64,000 bases of DNA from Gordonia spumicola (GCF_009932475.1 NZ_BJOV01000002.1:682001-746000), one strand, 5' to 3'; shown: positions 22,332 through 30,788, counted from the first letter of the stretch. Numbers and translations: made by a program. Notes: generated by a model not told the origin, from the sequence alone.

Positions 22332-22856
22332 ATGACCGGTGACGCTGCACAGGCGCCCGTCGAACCCGATGTCGAGGTCGAAGAGATCGACGAAGAGGAC
22401 CGTTTGGTCGAAGAAGGCGAGATCGCGGGCGACTACCTCGAGCAACTGCTCGACGTGCTCGACTTCGACGGTGACATCGACCTCGATGTCGACGGCGATC
22501 GTGCGATCGTCAGCATCGACGGCGGCAGGGATCTGTCGAAGCTCGTCGGCCGTGACGGCGAGGTGCTCGACGCGCTCCAGGAACTGACGCGTCTCGCGGT
22601 GCAGCAGGCGACGGGCGACCGCAGTCGTCTGATGCTCGACATCGGCCGCTGGCGCGCGGACCGTCGCGACCGACTCGCTCGTCTGGGCACCGAGGTGTCC
22701 GAGCGGGTTCGCGACAACGGCGGACGTGAGTCGCTCGATCCGATGACGCCGTTCGAGCGCAAGATCGTGCATGACGCGGTGGCCGCCGTCGACGGTGTCT
22801 ACAGTGAGAGCGAAGGCGCGGAGCCCAAGCGGCGGGTTGTCGTCATCAAGGAGTGA
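22332..22856 (+). CDS. khpB: KhpB/Jag RNA-binding protein (KH–R3H)
   Basis: A 174-residue protein with an acidic N-terminus (VEVEEIDEEDR), a KH-like fold (DLDVDGDRAIVSIDGGRDLSKLVGRDGEVLDALQELTRLAVQ), and a C-terminal R3H domain (MTPFERKIVHDAVAAVDGVYSESEGAEPKRRVVV). It lacks the long Jag_N domain of firmicute Jag. KhpB with KhpA binds small RNAs and mRNAs and affects cell division and elongation. The ATG is at 22332. It lies 49 bp after yidC in the conserved yidC–khpB–rsmG order and is followed by a terminator. Confidence 0.92.
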   Translation: MTGDAAQAPVEPDVEVEEIDEEDRLVEEGEIAGDYLEQLLDVLDFDGDIDLDVDGDRAIVSIDGGRDLSKLVGRDGEVLDALQELTRLAVQQATGDRSRLMLDIGRWRADRRDRLARLGTEVSERVRDNGGRESLDPMTPFERKIVHDAVAAVDGVYSESEGAEPKRRVVVIKE

Positions 22857-22884
22857 CCACTCCCCTCCCCCGCGCATGATGAGA

Positions 22885-22912
22885 GAAGTCCCGGCCACCC
22901 GGCCGGGACTTC
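22885..22912. terminator. Intrinsic terminator after khpB
   Basis: A perfect 12-bp stem, GAAGTCCCGGCC (22885–22896) with GGCCGGGACTTC (22901–22912), and a 4-nt loop, followed by a short T-containing stretch (TGTCGTTTC). It ends the rpmH–khpB transcript before rsmG. Confidence 0.7.
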
Positions 22913-22955
22913 TGTCGTTTCACAGGGGAGAATGACAAGCATGTGATTCACCGCG

Positions 22956-22969
22956 GTTTCACGTGAAAC
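22956..22969. promoter_or_regulatory. parS site
   Basis: GTTTCACGTGAAAC, the perfect ParB-binding palindrome, upstream of and touching the rsmG start region. It is the first of a cluster running to 30.8 kb. Confidence 0.9.
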
Positions 22970-22992
22970 GCGGAGCGAGTGAACGGGGACAG

Positions 22993-23709
22993 ATGACTGA
23001 GGATGACAACGCCGTCGAATGCGAGCCGACACCGGCGACCGCGACGGACGTGTTCGGGGATCGACTGGAGTTGGCGGAGGGGTACGCCCGGATGCTGACT
23101 GACGAAGGGGTCCTCCGGGGGCTCATCGGGCCGAGTGAAGTGCCTCGACTGTGGACGCGTCACATCTTGAACTGCGGGGTCCTAGGTGAAGCGATCGAGG
23201 ACGGTTCGACCGTTTTCGACATCGGATCGGGCGCGGGATTTCCCGGCATTCCCCTTGCCATCGCGAAACGTCACGTGTCGATTACCTTGATCGAACCGCT
23301 GCTTCGTCGCACGACCTTCTTGGACGAGGTGGTCGCCGAGCTCGGCCTCGACAATGTGACAGTCGTGCGCGGGCGCGCGGAAGAGAAGGCGATCGTCTCG
23401 ACGGTCGGAACGGCCGACGTCGTCACCTCGCGCGCGGTCGCTCCCCTGGAGAGGCTTGCCGGCTGGTCGGCTCCATTGATCGCAGTCGGTGGACGACTCA
23501 TCGCGCTCAAGGGCAAATCGGCCGCCGAGGAGATCGAACGTGATCGCGCCGCTGTGCGAAAGGTCGGCCTCGCGGACCTTCGAGTAACACAGTGCGGCGT
23601 CGACGTCGTCGACGAGCCGACGACTCTGCTTCTCGGAACTCGTGTCGAAACAGAGCGGGACGCCGCGGCCGCGCGCCGCGCCGCTCGTCGAGCCAAGCGG
23701 AAGCGGTAG
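22993..23709 (+). CDS. rsmG: 16S rRNA (guanine-N7) methyltransferase RsmG
   Basis: A 238-residue SAM-dependent methyltransferase that modifies G527 of 16S rRNA (E. coli numbering). Motif I STVFDIGSGAGFPGIPLAIA and the downstream VVTSRAVAPLERLAGWSAPLI are diagnostic of RsmG/GidB. I prefer the ATG at 22993 (MTEDDNAVE) with a GGGGA site just upstream; a GTG at 22963 lies inside the parS site and would add 10 residues. The C-terminus is a basic Ala/Arg/Lys tail. Loss of rsmG gives low-level streptomycin resistance in related species. Confidence 0.93.
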   Translation: MTEDDNAVECEPTPATATDVFGDRLELAEGYARMLTDEGVLRGLIGPSEVPRLWTRHILNCGVLGEAIEDGSTVFDIGSGAGFPGIPLAIAKRHVSITLIEPLLRRTTFLDEVVAELGLDNVTVVRGRAEEKAIVSTVGTADVVTSRAVAPLERLAGWSAPLIAVGGRLIALKGKSAAEEIERDRAAVRKVGLADLRVTQCGVDVVDEPTTLLLGTRVETERDAAAARRAARRAKRKR

Positions 23710-23771
23710 AGCAATTGGTGTCATTTCGGCGCAGGGCGCACAATGGAAGCAACGACAAAAGGAGCCCCGGG

Positions 23772-24716
23772 GTGCCCCACTACGAACCCTCCGTTTCACG
23801 TGAAACGCCGTCCGCTCACTCCGCGCAACCGTACGCGGACACTCCGATCGCCGCAGCCGCGGAGCGTGCCAGCCAAGTGCTGACGCCGGGCGCGTCCGGT
23901 ACCCTCCCCCGCCCGGCCAGTCCGCGGATCATGACTGTCGCCAATCAGAAGGGCGGCGTCGGCAAGACGACGTCCGCGGTCAATCTCGCGGCCGGCCTCG
24001 CGATCCACGGTCTCGGCGTCCTCGTCATCGACCTCGATCCGCAGGGCAATGCGAGCACGGCGCTCGGTATCGACCATCGGCAGCCGGGCATCGCCTCCGT
24101 CTACGAGATGCTGCTCGACGACGTCCCGCTCCGTGACGCGATCCAGCGATCTCCGGCCAACGAGCGCCTCTACTGCGTTCCGTCGACGCTCGATCTCGCA
24201 GGCGCCGAGATCGAACTCGTGTCGGTCGTCGCTCGCGAGAGTCGACTGCGAAACGCGCTCGATCACGACGTCCTGGCCGAGCTCGGCATCGACTACGTCC
24301 TGATCGACTGCCCGCCGTCGCTCGGCCTGCTCACCGTCAACGCGATGGTGGCGGCGCGTGAAGTGCTCATCCCCATCCAGTGTGAGTACTACGCTCTCGA
24401 GGGCGTCGGACAGCTCCTGCGAAACATCGAACTCGTCCAGGCTCACCTGAACAAGGAGCTGCACGTGTCGACGATCTTGCTGACGATGTACGACGGGCGG
24501 ACGAAGCTCGCCGATCAGGTCGCCGCGGAGGTACGGGGACACTTCGGCGACAAGGTGCTCTCGACGATCATCCCGCGCAGCGTGAAGGTGTCCGAGGCTC
24601 CGGGCTTCGGTATGACGATCATCGAGTACGACCCGGGTTCACGTGGATCCATGAGCTACTTGGACGCGTCGCGAGAACTCGCACAGCGCGCATCGGTCGA
24701 AGGAGGCCTGGCCTGA
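23772..24716 (+). CDS. parA: Chromosome-partitioning ATPase ParA (Soj)
   Basis: A 314-residue deviant-Walker ATPase: [23 protein letters not shown] (Walker A with signature Lys), [15 protein letters not shown], and [16 protein letters not shown]. The GTG start at 23772 follows AAAAGGAG with a 7-nt spacer. Residues before the motif are a variable ~54-residue extension that includes a parS-encoded VSRET. It drives origin segregation with ParB–parS. The stop TGA shares its A with the parB ATG, so the pair is coupled. Confidence 0.95.
   Translation: MPHYEPSVSRETPSAHSAQPYADTPIAAAAERASQVLTPGASGTLPRPASPRIMTVANQKGGVGKTTSAVNLAAGLAIHGLGVLVIDLDPQGNASTALGIDHRQPGIASVYEMLLDDVPLRDAIQRSPANERLYCVPSTLDLAGAEIELVSVVARESRLRNALDHDVLAELGIDYVLIDCPPSLGLLTVNAMVAAREVLIPIQCEYYALEGVGQLLRNIELVQAHLNKELHVSTILLTMYDGRTKLADQVAAEVRGHFGDKVLSTIIPRSVKVSEAPGFGMTIIEYDPGSRGSMSYLDASRELAQRASVEGGLA
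23793..23806. promoter_or_regulatory. parS site inside parA
   Basis: A perfect GTTTCACGTGAAAC within the first codons of parA, encoding SVSRET. An intragenic parS at this position is seen in several actinobacterial parA genes. Confidence 0.9.
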
Positions 24717-25774
24717 TGGCACAGCAGCGTGACGCTCAGCGGCGCGGTGGTCTCGGACGGGGGCTCGCCGCTCTCATCCCGACGGGGCCGACGGAAGAAG
24801 GCAACGGAACCAACACGACACGCATGGGTGCGGCGGCCGCCGATGTCGTGATCGGTGGTGGCACGGGCACCGTTCCGAGGCCTGGGTCGACGATCTCGTC
24901 CGACCCGTTCGCCGACACGACGCGACCCGTCGTCGATGACGAGCTCGGCGCCGTGTACCGCGAGATCCCGCCGTCGGAGATCGAGCCGAACCCCCATCAG
25001 CCGCGTACCGTCTTCGATGAAGAGGCGCTCGCCGAGCTCGAGCACTCCATCAACGAGTTCGGACTCATGCAGCCGATCGTCGTGCGGGAACTCCCCTCCC
25101 CCACCGCCTCGGGCATCAAGTATCAGCTCATCATGGGCGAGCGCCGGTGGCGTGCGAGCACCAATGTCGCTCTCGGCGCAATCCCTGCGATCGTCCGTCA
25201 GACGCCCGACGGCGACATGTTGCGCGACGCCCTGCTCGAGAACATTCATCGTGCGCAGTTGAACCCGTTGGAAGAAGCGGCCGCCTATCAGCAGTTGCTC
25301 GAAGAGTTCGACGTGACACATGAAGAGCTCGCGAACCGTCTCGGACGATCGCGGCCGGTCATCACGAACATGATCCGTCTGTTGAAGCTGCCCATCCCGG
25401 TGCAGCGTCGCGTGGCCGCAGGTGTGCTGTCGGCCGGGCATGCCCGCGCCCTGCTCTCGTTGGAGACCGGAGCGGATGCGCAGGAGGCCCTGGCTGCTCG
25501 GATCGTCGCGGAAGGCCTGTCCGTTCGGGCGACGGAAGAAGCGGTCACCCTCGCCAACCACGACGGGGCGACTCCCACCGCGGTTCCGCGCAAGCGTCAG
25601 CCGATGCAGATGCCCGGGCTGCAGGACGTCGCGGACCGGTTGTCCGATCGTCTCGACACCAAAGTCACGGTCAGTCTCAGCAAGCGTAAGGGCAAGGTGG
25701 TCATCGAGTTCGGGTCGGTCGACGATCTCGAGCGGATCGTCACGGTGATCGCCGAGAACACAGACCGTCGATAG
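24716..25774 (+). CDS. parB: Chromosome-partitioning protein ParB (CTPase)
   Basis: A 352-residue DNA clamp. After a variable N-terminus ([12 protein letters not shown] motif for ParA contact at about residues 10–21), the CTP-binding domain shows [33 protein letters not shown] and the GERRWRAS motif. The helix-turn-helix region covers [17 protein letters not shown] to [26 protein letters not shown]. The C-terminal dimerisation part ([18 protein letters not shown]...) is complete. It loads at parS, slides as a CTP-bound clamp, and works with ParA. A 12-bp palindrome lies just after its stop. Confidence 0.96.
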   Translation: MAQQRDAQRRGGLGRGLAALIPTGPTEEGNGTNTTRMGAAAADVVIGGGTGTVPRPGSTISSDPFADTTRPVVDDELGAVYREIPPSEIEPNPHQPRTVFDEEALAELEHSINEFGLMQPIVVRELPSPTASGIKYQLIMGERRWRASTNVALGAIPAIVRQTPDGDMLRDALLENIHRAQLNPLEEAAAYQQLLEEFDVTHEELANRLGRSRPVITNMIRLLKLPIPVQRRVAAGVLSAGHARALLSLETGADAQEALAARIVAEGLSVRATEEAVTLANHDGATPTAVPRKRQPMQMPGLQDVADRLSDRLDTKVTVSLSKRKGKVVIEFGSVDDLERIVTVIAENTDRR

Positions 25775-25778
25775 ATGC

Positions 25779-25790
25779 CCGAAATTTCGG
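25779..25790. promoter_or_regulatory. Perfect 12-bp palindrome after parB
   Basis: CCGAAATTTCGG begins five bases after the parB stop. It has no T-run beyond the palindrome and is AT-rich at its centre, so it looks more like a protein-binding site than a terminator. Function unknown. Confidence 0.35.
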
Positions 25791-25871
25791 TATGTGCAAC
25801 CCTGATCCAGGCCCACAGATCCGAAACGTCACAGTGACAGGATCAGCGGATTCCGTCGAAATGGAGCAGCG

Positions 25872-26579
25872 ATGAGTGTGTCGGTGGTGCCGTTGGAGCT
25901 CGAGATGTTCCATACGTTGCCGCCGCACACTCGTCGCTGCGTCTTCTGGGAGATGGTTCAGGGCGACGGTGCCTTGGACCCTGCCGCCACCGTTTCACGT
26001 GAAACTCTCGAGAGCGAGTTCGACAAGGAAGCGTGGATCTCCGGAGTGCTTCTCGAATGGGGTACTTGCGGCCAGATCGCCGTGGAGCCCACCAGTGGCC
26101 GCATCGTCGGCTCGGCGTTGTACGCGCCGCCGGGGCGTGTGCCCCGATCGCGGCGCTTCCCGAGCGGACCGGTCAGCTCAGACGCCGTACTCCTCACGTC
26201 CGTGAGGGCGGAGCCGGGATTCGAGGACGCTCTCCCCGCGATCATGGACGGGGTGGTTGGCGACATCGTCCGACGCGGTGTCCGCGCCATCGAAGCGTTC
26301 GGCTTCACCGGTTCACGTGAACCCCTGGAGTTGGACCTCGTCGGTCTCATGCTCGGCAGCGGAATCACGACCGACGTCTGCCAGCTCTGTTTGATGCCGA
26401 CCGACTTCCTGCTGGACTCGGGATTCGAGATCGTCACCCAAGACTTGTATCTTCCCCGTCTTCGCCTCGAACTCGATGAAGGGCTCGGCTGGAAGTCCGC
26501 GGTCGAGCGGGCCCTGGAGAAGCTGGTTCACGAAGCCGCTCTCGATCTTGCGTCGCCGACACCGTCGGCGGTCTGCTGA
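25872..26579 (+). CDS. Acetyltransferase-like protein downstream of parB
   Basis: A 235-residue protein located where mycobacteria carry Rv3916c, a conserved gene of unknown role annotated as GNAT-like. The N-terminal part (ELEMFHTLPPHTRRCVFWEMV), the central segment TSGRIVGSALYAPPGRVP, and the DLVGLMLGSGITT–TDFLLDSGFEIVTQDLYLPRLRLEL pattern fit the core and late strands of a GNAT fold, but the acetyl-CoA loop is not obvious. Two parS-like sites (25992–26005 and 26310–26323) lie inside the coding sequence. The start at 25872 follows GGAGCAGCG. The function is not known. Confidence 0.65.
   Translation: MSVSVVPLELEMFHTLPPHTRRCVFWEMVQGDGALDPAATVSRETLESEFDKEAWISGVLLEWGTCGQIAVEPTSGRIVGSALYAPPGRVPRSRRFPSGPVSSDAVLLTSVRAEPGFEDALPAIMDGVVGDIVRRGVRAIEAFGFTGSREPLELDLVGLMLGSGITTDVCQLCLMPTDFLLDSGFEIVTQDLYLPRLRLELDEGLGWKSAVERALEKLVHEAALDLASPTPSAVC
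25992..26005. promoter_or_regulatory. parS site inside the acetyltransferase-like gene
   Basis: A perfect GTTTCACGTGAAAC at 25992–26005, in frame encoding TVSRET. Third perfect copy in the cluster. Confidence 0.9.
26310..26323. promoter_or_regulatory. parS-like palindrome (variant)
   Basis: GGTTCACGTGAACC keeps the TTCACGTGAA core but has a compensated change in each arm relative to GTTTCACGTGAAAC. It is a true palindrome, so a symmetric protein could bind it; ParB affinity is likely reduced. Confidence 0.5.
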
Positions 26580-26594
26580 TCTCTCCCCTCCCCC

Positions 26595-26608
26595 AGGTTT
26601 CACGGGAA
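26595..26608. promoter_or_regulatory. parS-like site (one mismatch)
   Basis: GTTTCACGGGAAAC differs from the perfect parS by one base in the centre (T to G). Confidence 0.7.
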
Positions 26609-26657
26609 ACACGCCATCTCGCCGAGCACAGTCGAGAGGTCGTGACACTCGGGTGGT

Positions 26658-26671
26658 GCTTCACGTGAAGC
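26658..26671. promoter_or_regulatory. parS-like palindrome (variant)
   Basis: GCTTCACGTGAAGC keeps perfect symmetry with one compensated change per arm. It lies 50 bp from the previous site. Confidence 0.55.
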
Positions 26672-26796
26672 CGTGTTCTTCATGTTCGTCGAACGCGGAT
26701 CGAGATGTGGCCGTGCGTGAGGTGTCGGGGTGCGCTGCCGGCGTTCTTGACTGCGCTCGAAGGTCGGTCGGTGACCGCTCCTAGATGATTGATTCC

Positions 26797-26869
26797 CGGT
26801 GTGAGCGAGCGTGCCCATCGCACGGATGGGCTCGGCTCGCTCAAGGAACGGATGGGCTCGCTCACACCG
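26797..26869. repeat. Nested inverted repeat, REP-like
   Basis: A 14-bp perfect outer stem (CGGTGTGAGCGAGC 26797–26810 with 26856–26869) surrounds an inner 7-bp hairpin (GCCCATC 26813–26819 with 26825–26831) and a repeated CGGATGGGCTCG unit. Intergenic and non-coding; it may be a mobile palindromic repeat. Confidence 0.55.
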
Positions 26870-27051
26870 ACAGGCGTGTCATGGGTGGTCGAGCGTTAGC
26901 GAAGCGGACTGTCGAACCACACGGTCGCGACGCGGGTTGTGCGGGAGGTGACGGTTGTGCGGTTGGCTTTTCGGTCGCGCTCGAAGAGCGGTGGGATCGC
27001 TCGGAGATCGGGGGATGATTGTGCTCCCCTGCTCGCAGGGCTGGTGGGGGT

Positions 27052-27065
27052 GTTTCACGTGAGTC
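27052..27065. promoter_or_regulatory. Degenerate parS-like site
   Basis: GTTTCACGTGAGTC has a perfect left arm and two mismatches in the outer right arm. Confidence 0.45.
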
Positions 27066-27093
27066 GGTGGTCGGTTGGTGGCCGGAATGCAGA

Positions 27094-27121
27094 ACGGCCC
27101 GGCTGAACTCAGCCGGGCCGT
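27094..27121. terminator. Bidirectional terminator between the acetyltransferase-like gene and cwlM
   Basis: A perfect 13-bp stem, ACGGCCCGGCTGA (27094–27106) with TCAGCCGGGCCGT (27109–27121), and a 2-nt formal loop. It lies between convergent genes. A parS-like site begins four bases later. Confidence 0.75.
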
Positions 27122-27124
27122 CGA

Positions 27125-27140
27125 TGTTTCACGGGAAACA
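27125..27140. promoter_or_regulatory. parS-like site (one mismatch)
   Basis: TGTTTCACGGGAAACA matches the full 16-bp parS except for one central base. It lies nine bases from the end of cwlM. Confidence 0.75.
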
Positions 27141-27148
27141 GAGGTGAA

Positions 27149-28297
27149 TCACATGGGTGTCATTCGCTCCGCGGCGAGGAGATCGGCGAAGGTGTAGGTG
27201 CCCGTCGGACGGTCGTTCTCACCGAGAAGGTAGAGACGCTTCACCGCGACGAGGATGGCCTCGGCGATGGTGTCCCGCGCAGCAGCGTCGGAGAGGATCG
27301 CGGCGTCGTGCGGGTTGGTGACATAGCCCGTCTCCACGAGCACGACAGGCATCCGCGTGAGGCGGAGAATGCTCCACGTGCGTTCGTGGGTGCGGCAGTC
27401 GAGGAAATCGGTCCGGGCGACGAGCTCGCGCTGAATGTAGCTCGCGAGGTTGCGGCCGATCGTCGAGAACGAACCGTGAGTGTTGCCGAAGTAGAACGTC
27501 GCCACGCCGTTCGCGTGCTCGTTCGGGTAGTGACCCGCACGAAGGGAGATCATCAAGTCGACGTCGGCGAGATTCGCCACCCGTGCGCGCTCGTTGTCGT
27601 CCGGCGACGACTTCCCGTCGTGTGACAGGAACGTCTCCATGCCCGCCGCCGACATGCGTCCTTCGAGGCGTGAGGCGAGATCCCACAGGACGGCCGCGTC
27701 GGAGTCGTCCGTGGCGCCGGGGTCGATGAGGATCCGCTTCCCCGACAGCTGAGGACCGGAGCGTCGAACGTGCTCCTCCTCGCGGATGGCGTGCGGCGAG
27801 CCCCCGGTGATCCGGGTGCCGAGGCGATTCAGGGAACGAAGGGTCTCCGGACCGCAGATGCCGTCGTGCGACAGGCCGTACTCCGTCTGGTACAGGACAA
27901 CCGAGTTGTGGGTCGATTCGCCGAACAGGCCGTCGACGAGACCGTGATAGAAGCCGAGGTTCTGCAGACGGGACTGCAGGGTCGCGACGTCGTCCCCCGT
28001 CATGGGCGCCGACAGACGGTACAGGAGGACGCGGCTGCCGAGCGTGTACGAGGCCTCGCGCAGCGCGGCGTACGTGGCGTGGCCGACGATGCCGTCGACG
28101 ATCAGGCCGCGCTCCTGCTGGAAGGCGCGAACGGCTCGGTCGCAGGCGGCGTCGAAGACGGCCTCTGGTGGAGACCACGGACTCCGCTCGTCGCTCTGGG
28201 TCACCGATGGAGTCTGCGGCAGCAGCCCGCGGGCCGCCAAGATCGCCCTGATTTCAGCAACTGCTGATCCGTGATCACCGAGACGCAACACCGGCAT
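27149..28297 (-). CDS. cwlM: CwlM-type peptidoglycan regulator (amidase-fold, probably inactive)
   Basis: A 382-residue protein: two peptidoglycan-binding domains (about residues 5–85 and 95–160) and an Amidase_3 domain (about 185–355). The first zinc-ligand motif reads DPGATDD (193–199), where active amidases have DPGHGG, and the SxH motif reads SLRAGH (251–256). E322 in VETGYVTNP is kept. Known mycobacterial CwlM is a non-catalytic activator of MurA controlled by PknB phosphorylation in its C-terminal tail. The tail here (TGTYTFADLLAAE) contains candidate Thr residues. No signal peptide is seen, as expected for a cytoplasmic protein. The start is the ATG at 28297 (MPVLRLGDHG). Gene order with trxA and trxB is conserved. 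Confidence 0.85.
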   Translation of the reverse strand: MPVLRLGDHGSAVAEIRAILAARGLLPQTPSVTQSDERSPWSPPEAVFDAACDRAVRAFQQERGLIVDGIVGHATYAALREASYTLGSRVLLYRLSAPMTGDDVATLQSRLQNLGFYHGLVDGLFGESTHNSVVLYQTEYGLSHDGICGPETLRSLNRLGTRITGGSPHAIREEEHVRRSGPQLSGKRILIDPGATDDSDAAVLWDLASRLEGRMSAAGMETFLSHDGKSSPDDNERARVANLADVDLMISLRAGHYPNEHANGVATFYFGNTHGSFSTIGRNLASYIQRELVARTDFLDCRTHERTWSILRLTRMPVVLVETGYVTNPHDAAILSDAAARDTIAEAILVAVKRLYLLGENDRPTGTYTFADLLAAERMTPM

Positions 28298-28324
28298 GGA
28301 GAACCCCACTTCTCTCGCAAAAGG

Positions 28325-28362
28325 GTGACGGCCGCCGATCTGTGCAGATCGGCGGCCGTCAC
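28325..28362. terminator. Strong hairpin between trxA and cwlM
   Basis: A perfect 16-bp stem, GTGACGGCCGCCGATC (28325–28340) with GATCGGCGGCCGTCAC (28347–28362), and a TGTGCA loop. It lies between the trxA stop and the cwlM start on the same strand. It would stop the trxB–trxA transcript or act as an RNA leader of cwlM. There is no long U-run on the minus strand. Confidence 0.65.
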
Positions 28363-28438
28363 TGCACCGCTCTATTCTCTCAGGTCCGCGCCGATGCCGA
28401 CAAATGATGTCGGGCATCAAATCGAACCGGTCGTCGTC

Positions 28439-28768
28439 TCAATCGAGGACGGATGACAGCTCCCGCAGGATGGCGGCCTTCGGCTTGGCACCCTGGATCG
28501 TCTTGGTCGGCTTCCCCTTCTCGAACAGGATCATCGTCGGGATCGACATGATCTGGAAGTCGCGCGCGACGCCGGGGTTGGCGTCGATGTCGATCTTCGC
28601 GACGGTGAGCTTCTCGCTGTTGTCGCGGGCGATCTGGTCGAGCACCGGGGCGACCATCTTGCACGGTCCGCACCACGTCGCCCAGAAGTCGACGAGGACG
28701 GGCTTGTCGGAGAGAAGGACGTCGTCAGCGAATGTGGCGTCGGTGACGTCGACGGTGTGGACTGCCAT
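28439..28768 (-). CDS. trxA: Thioredoxin
   Basis: A 109-residue thioredoxin with the WCGPC active site (FWATWCGPCKMVAPVL) and the cis-proline loop SIPTMILFEKG. It is a cytoplasmic disulfide reductase, reduced by the thioredoxin reductase encoded 36 bp upstream. The ATG at 28768 follows the purine-rich stretch AGGAGCACTCCC. The location equals mycobacterial trxC. Confidence 0.96.
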   Translation of the reverse strand: MAVHTVDVTDATFADDVLLSDKPVLVDFWATWCGPCKMVAPVLDQIARDNSEKLTVAKIDIDANPGVARDFQIMSIPTMILFEKGKPTKTIQGAKPKAAILRELSSVLD

Positions 28769-28804
28769 GGGAGTGCTCCTAGTTCTTTCGGGGTGAGGGG
28801 GATG

Positions 28805-29743
28805 TCAGGCGTGCTCGGCGAGCCAGCGTTCCGCATCGATGGCTGCCGAACAGCCGCTGCCCGCGGCGGTGATCGCCTGACGGTAGGTGTGGTCGACGAG
28901 GTCGCCGCATGCGAAGACGCCGGGGATGTTGGTGTACGTGGAACGACCGTCCACCTTCACGTAGCCGTCGTCGTCCAGATCGATCTGACCGCGGACCAGC
29001 TCGCTGCGCGGATCGTGGCCGATCGCCACGAACATTCCCGTCGCCGCGAGAGAGCGGGTGTCGCCGGTGACGGTGTCGACGAGTTCGAGCTCCGACACCG
29101 AGCCGTCGCCCTTCACCTCGGTGACCGCCGTATTGGTGACGAACTCGATCTTGTCGTTCGCGCGTGCACGCTCGAGCATGATCTTCGACGAGCGGAACTC
29201 CTCGCGCCGATGGATCAAGGTGACCTTGCGGGCGAACTTGGTGAGGAACGTGGCCTCCTCCATCGCGGAGTCCCCGCCGCCGACGACCACGATGTCCTGC
29301 TCCTTGAAGAAGAAGCCGTCGCATGTGGCACATGCGGAGACGCCGCGGCCGAGCAGTTCCTGCTCGCCGGGGACACCGAGATAGCGGGCCGCGGCACCCA
29401 TCGCGAGGATGACGGCGCGAGCGCGGTGGACCTCTCCCCCGACCTCGACCTCCTTGATGTCACCCTCGAGGCGGATCGTGTCGACCTCCTCGATCCGAAG
29501 GTCGGCGCCGAACCGGATGGCCTGCTCGCGCATCTCGTCCATCAACTCCGGTCCCTGGATTCCCTTCTGGAAACCCGGGAAATTCTCGACCTCGGTCGTG
29601 GTCATGAGGGCGCCGCCGAACGACACTCCTTCGAAGACGACGGGCGACAGTTCGGCGCGGGCCGCGTAGATCGCGGCCGTGTAGCCTGCGGGTCCCGATC
29701 CGACGATGATCAGGTCGTGGATCTGGTTCTCGGTGTCGCTCAT
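28805..29743 (-). CDS. trxB: Thioredoxin reductase
   Basis: A 312-residue FAD/NADPH enzyme that reduces thioredoxin. It has an FAD motif [15 protein letters not shown] at the N-terminus, the redox-active pair in CATCDG, an NADPH motif [15 protein letters not shown], and a late FAD motif [16 protein letters not shown]. It lies in the trxB–trxA pair, downstream of the SigM region, as in mycobacteria, where thioredoxin genes are linked to oxidative and envelope stress. Confidence 0.96.
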   Translation of the reverse strand: MSDTENQIHDLIIVGSGPAGYTAAIYAARAELSPVVFEGVSFGGALMTTTEVENFPGFQKGIQGPELMDEMREQAIRFGADLRIEEVDTIRLEGDIKEVEVGGEVHRARAVILAMGAAARYLGVPGEQELLGRGVSACATCDGFFFKEQDIVVVGGGDSAMEEATFLTKFARKVTLIHRREEFRSSKIMLERARANDKIEFVTNTAVTEVKGDGSVSELELVDTVTGDTRSLAATGMFVAIGHDPRSELVRGQIDLDDDGYVKVDGRSTYTNIPGVFACGDLVDHTYRQAITAAGSGCSAAIDAERWLAEHA

Positions 29744-29845
29744 CTATCCTCCGTGTCGCGTGTGTCAAGCCTGCTGGTTCGCGCGGCTCACCGTTCAACA
29801 CAAGGATATGGGCAGATGTTCCCGATGGTTCCCGGTGCGTCTCCT

Positions 29846-30037
29846 CTAAGGGCGAGCGAGATCGGCAAGGGTCCGATCGATGCGGCCGAGTACATCGACC
29901 GGAACGGGAAGCTCTTCGTCGCGGAGCGTGCGGAGATCGGCGATCGTCGCCTCGATGGCGGTGGCGACGCTCGGGGAGATCGGTTCATCGGAGGCAGAGG
30001 TGCGCCCCGCCCGTCGTGCCGCTCCGTTGTGTTCCAT
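29846..30037 (-). CDS. Small protein, probably truncated anti-SigM homologue
   Basis: A 63-residue polar protein (MEHNGAARRAGRTSA..., then a helix SVATAIEATIADLRTLRDEELPVPVDVLGRIDRTLADLARP). It occupies the place of the mycobacterial anti-sigma factor RsmA (Rv3912) between sigM and trxB and recalls its N-terminal sigma-binding part. The transmembrane and extracytoplasmic parts are absent: only about 100 bp remain before trxB. A start at 30082 would add 15 residues. It may be a reduced cytoplasmic regulator or a decayed gene; homology is inferred from context. Confidence 0.45.
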   Translation of the reverse strand: MEHNGAARRAGRTSASDEPISPSVATAIEATIADLRTLRDEELPVPVDVLGRIDRTLADLARP

Positions 30038-30149
30038 CAGAATCTGTCCGCCTAGCCTCACGTGATTGTTCGATCCTCTCATCAGTTAGACGCATGGAAC
30101 CGGACTTCGGTTCCATTTTCGTGTGTGGCGGGCGTGTCGTGAGGCGTCG

Positions 30150-30710
30150 TCAGTCGTCGTCCCGGAGGTGGCCGAGAACCATCGCCAACTTCTTCCGGGC
30201 CCGATTGCATCGGCTCTTGACGGTGCCCTCGGGGATGTCGAGGATGCGCGCCGCCTCGCAGACGGTGTGACCGTATACGTCGACGAGTACGACCACCGCC
30301 CGCTGATCCGGAGGAAGAACGTCCAAGGCTCGCCCGATCGAGACGGACAGATCGACGTCGGCGTTGTGGTCCTGCGGATCGATGAGGGTCTCGTCGTCCT
30401 CGAGGAGCGGCGCCGACTGGTGGTGCTTGACGCGTCGCAGTCGATCCAGCGACGCGTTGAGAACCACGCGGTGCATCCAGCTCGACACCGTCGAATCGAA
30501 GCGGAAGCGGTCCGCCCGAACATGGATCGAGGTGAGCGCGTCCTGGAGAGCGTCGGACGCGTCGTCGTGGTTTCCCGTGGTCCGCAGCGCGATGGCCCAC
30601 AACTTGTTCTGATGACGTGCGATCAACTCGGCGAAGGCGGTCGGTTCGCCCGCGGCGTGATCGCGCAGCAGCTGGTCGTCGCTTCGTGCGTCGATGGTCC
30701 CCCGTGTCAT
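30150..30710 (-). CDS. sigM: ECF RNA polymerase sigma factor SigM
   Basis: A 186-residue group 4 sigma factor. Region 2 (FAELIARHQNKLWAIALRTTGNHDDASDALQDALTSI...FDSTVSSWMHRVVLNASLDRLRR) and region 4 (IGRALDVLPPDQRAVVVLVDVYGHTVCEAARILDIPEGTVKSRCNRARKKL) are clear. Position upstream of trxB and downstream of the MurJ-type gene marks it as SigM. In mycobacteria SigM governs late-stage and cell-surface genes and is held by a membrane anti-sigma factor, which appears shortened here. The upstream gap contains a parS-like site at 30789–30802. Confidence 0.88.
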   Translation of the reverse strand: MTRGTIDARSDDQLLRDHAAGEPTAFAELIARHQNKLWAIALRTTGNHDDASDALQDALTSIHVRADRFRFDSTVSSWMHRVVLNASLDRLRRVKHHQSAPLLEDDETLIDPQDHNADVDLSVSIGRALDVLPPDQRAVVVLVDVYGHTVCEAARILDIPEGTVKSRCNRARKKLAMVLGHLRDDD

Positions 30711-30788
30711 GCGACGAGATTAGGCACGTTCGCCGTCCGATTTAGCTGTTTCTCCGTAGTTGTGGATAACATCGTGTTTCTTCCCGCT

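Larger units (their letters stand above)
26580..27148. other. 569-bp intergenic region with parS variants, inverted repeats and terminator
   Basis: No gene was found between the convergent acetyltransferase-like gene and cwlM. It contains, in order: parS-like sites at 26595, 26658, 27052 and 27125; a repeat fragment GACTGCGCTCGA (26749–26760); a 14-bp inverted repeat CGGTGTGAGCGAGC (26797–26810) with 26856–26869, enclosing a GCCCATC/GATGGGC hairpin (26813–26831); a GTGGTCGA...TCGAACCAC imperfect repeat around 26886–26921; and the terminator at 27094–27121. Confidence 0.7.
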
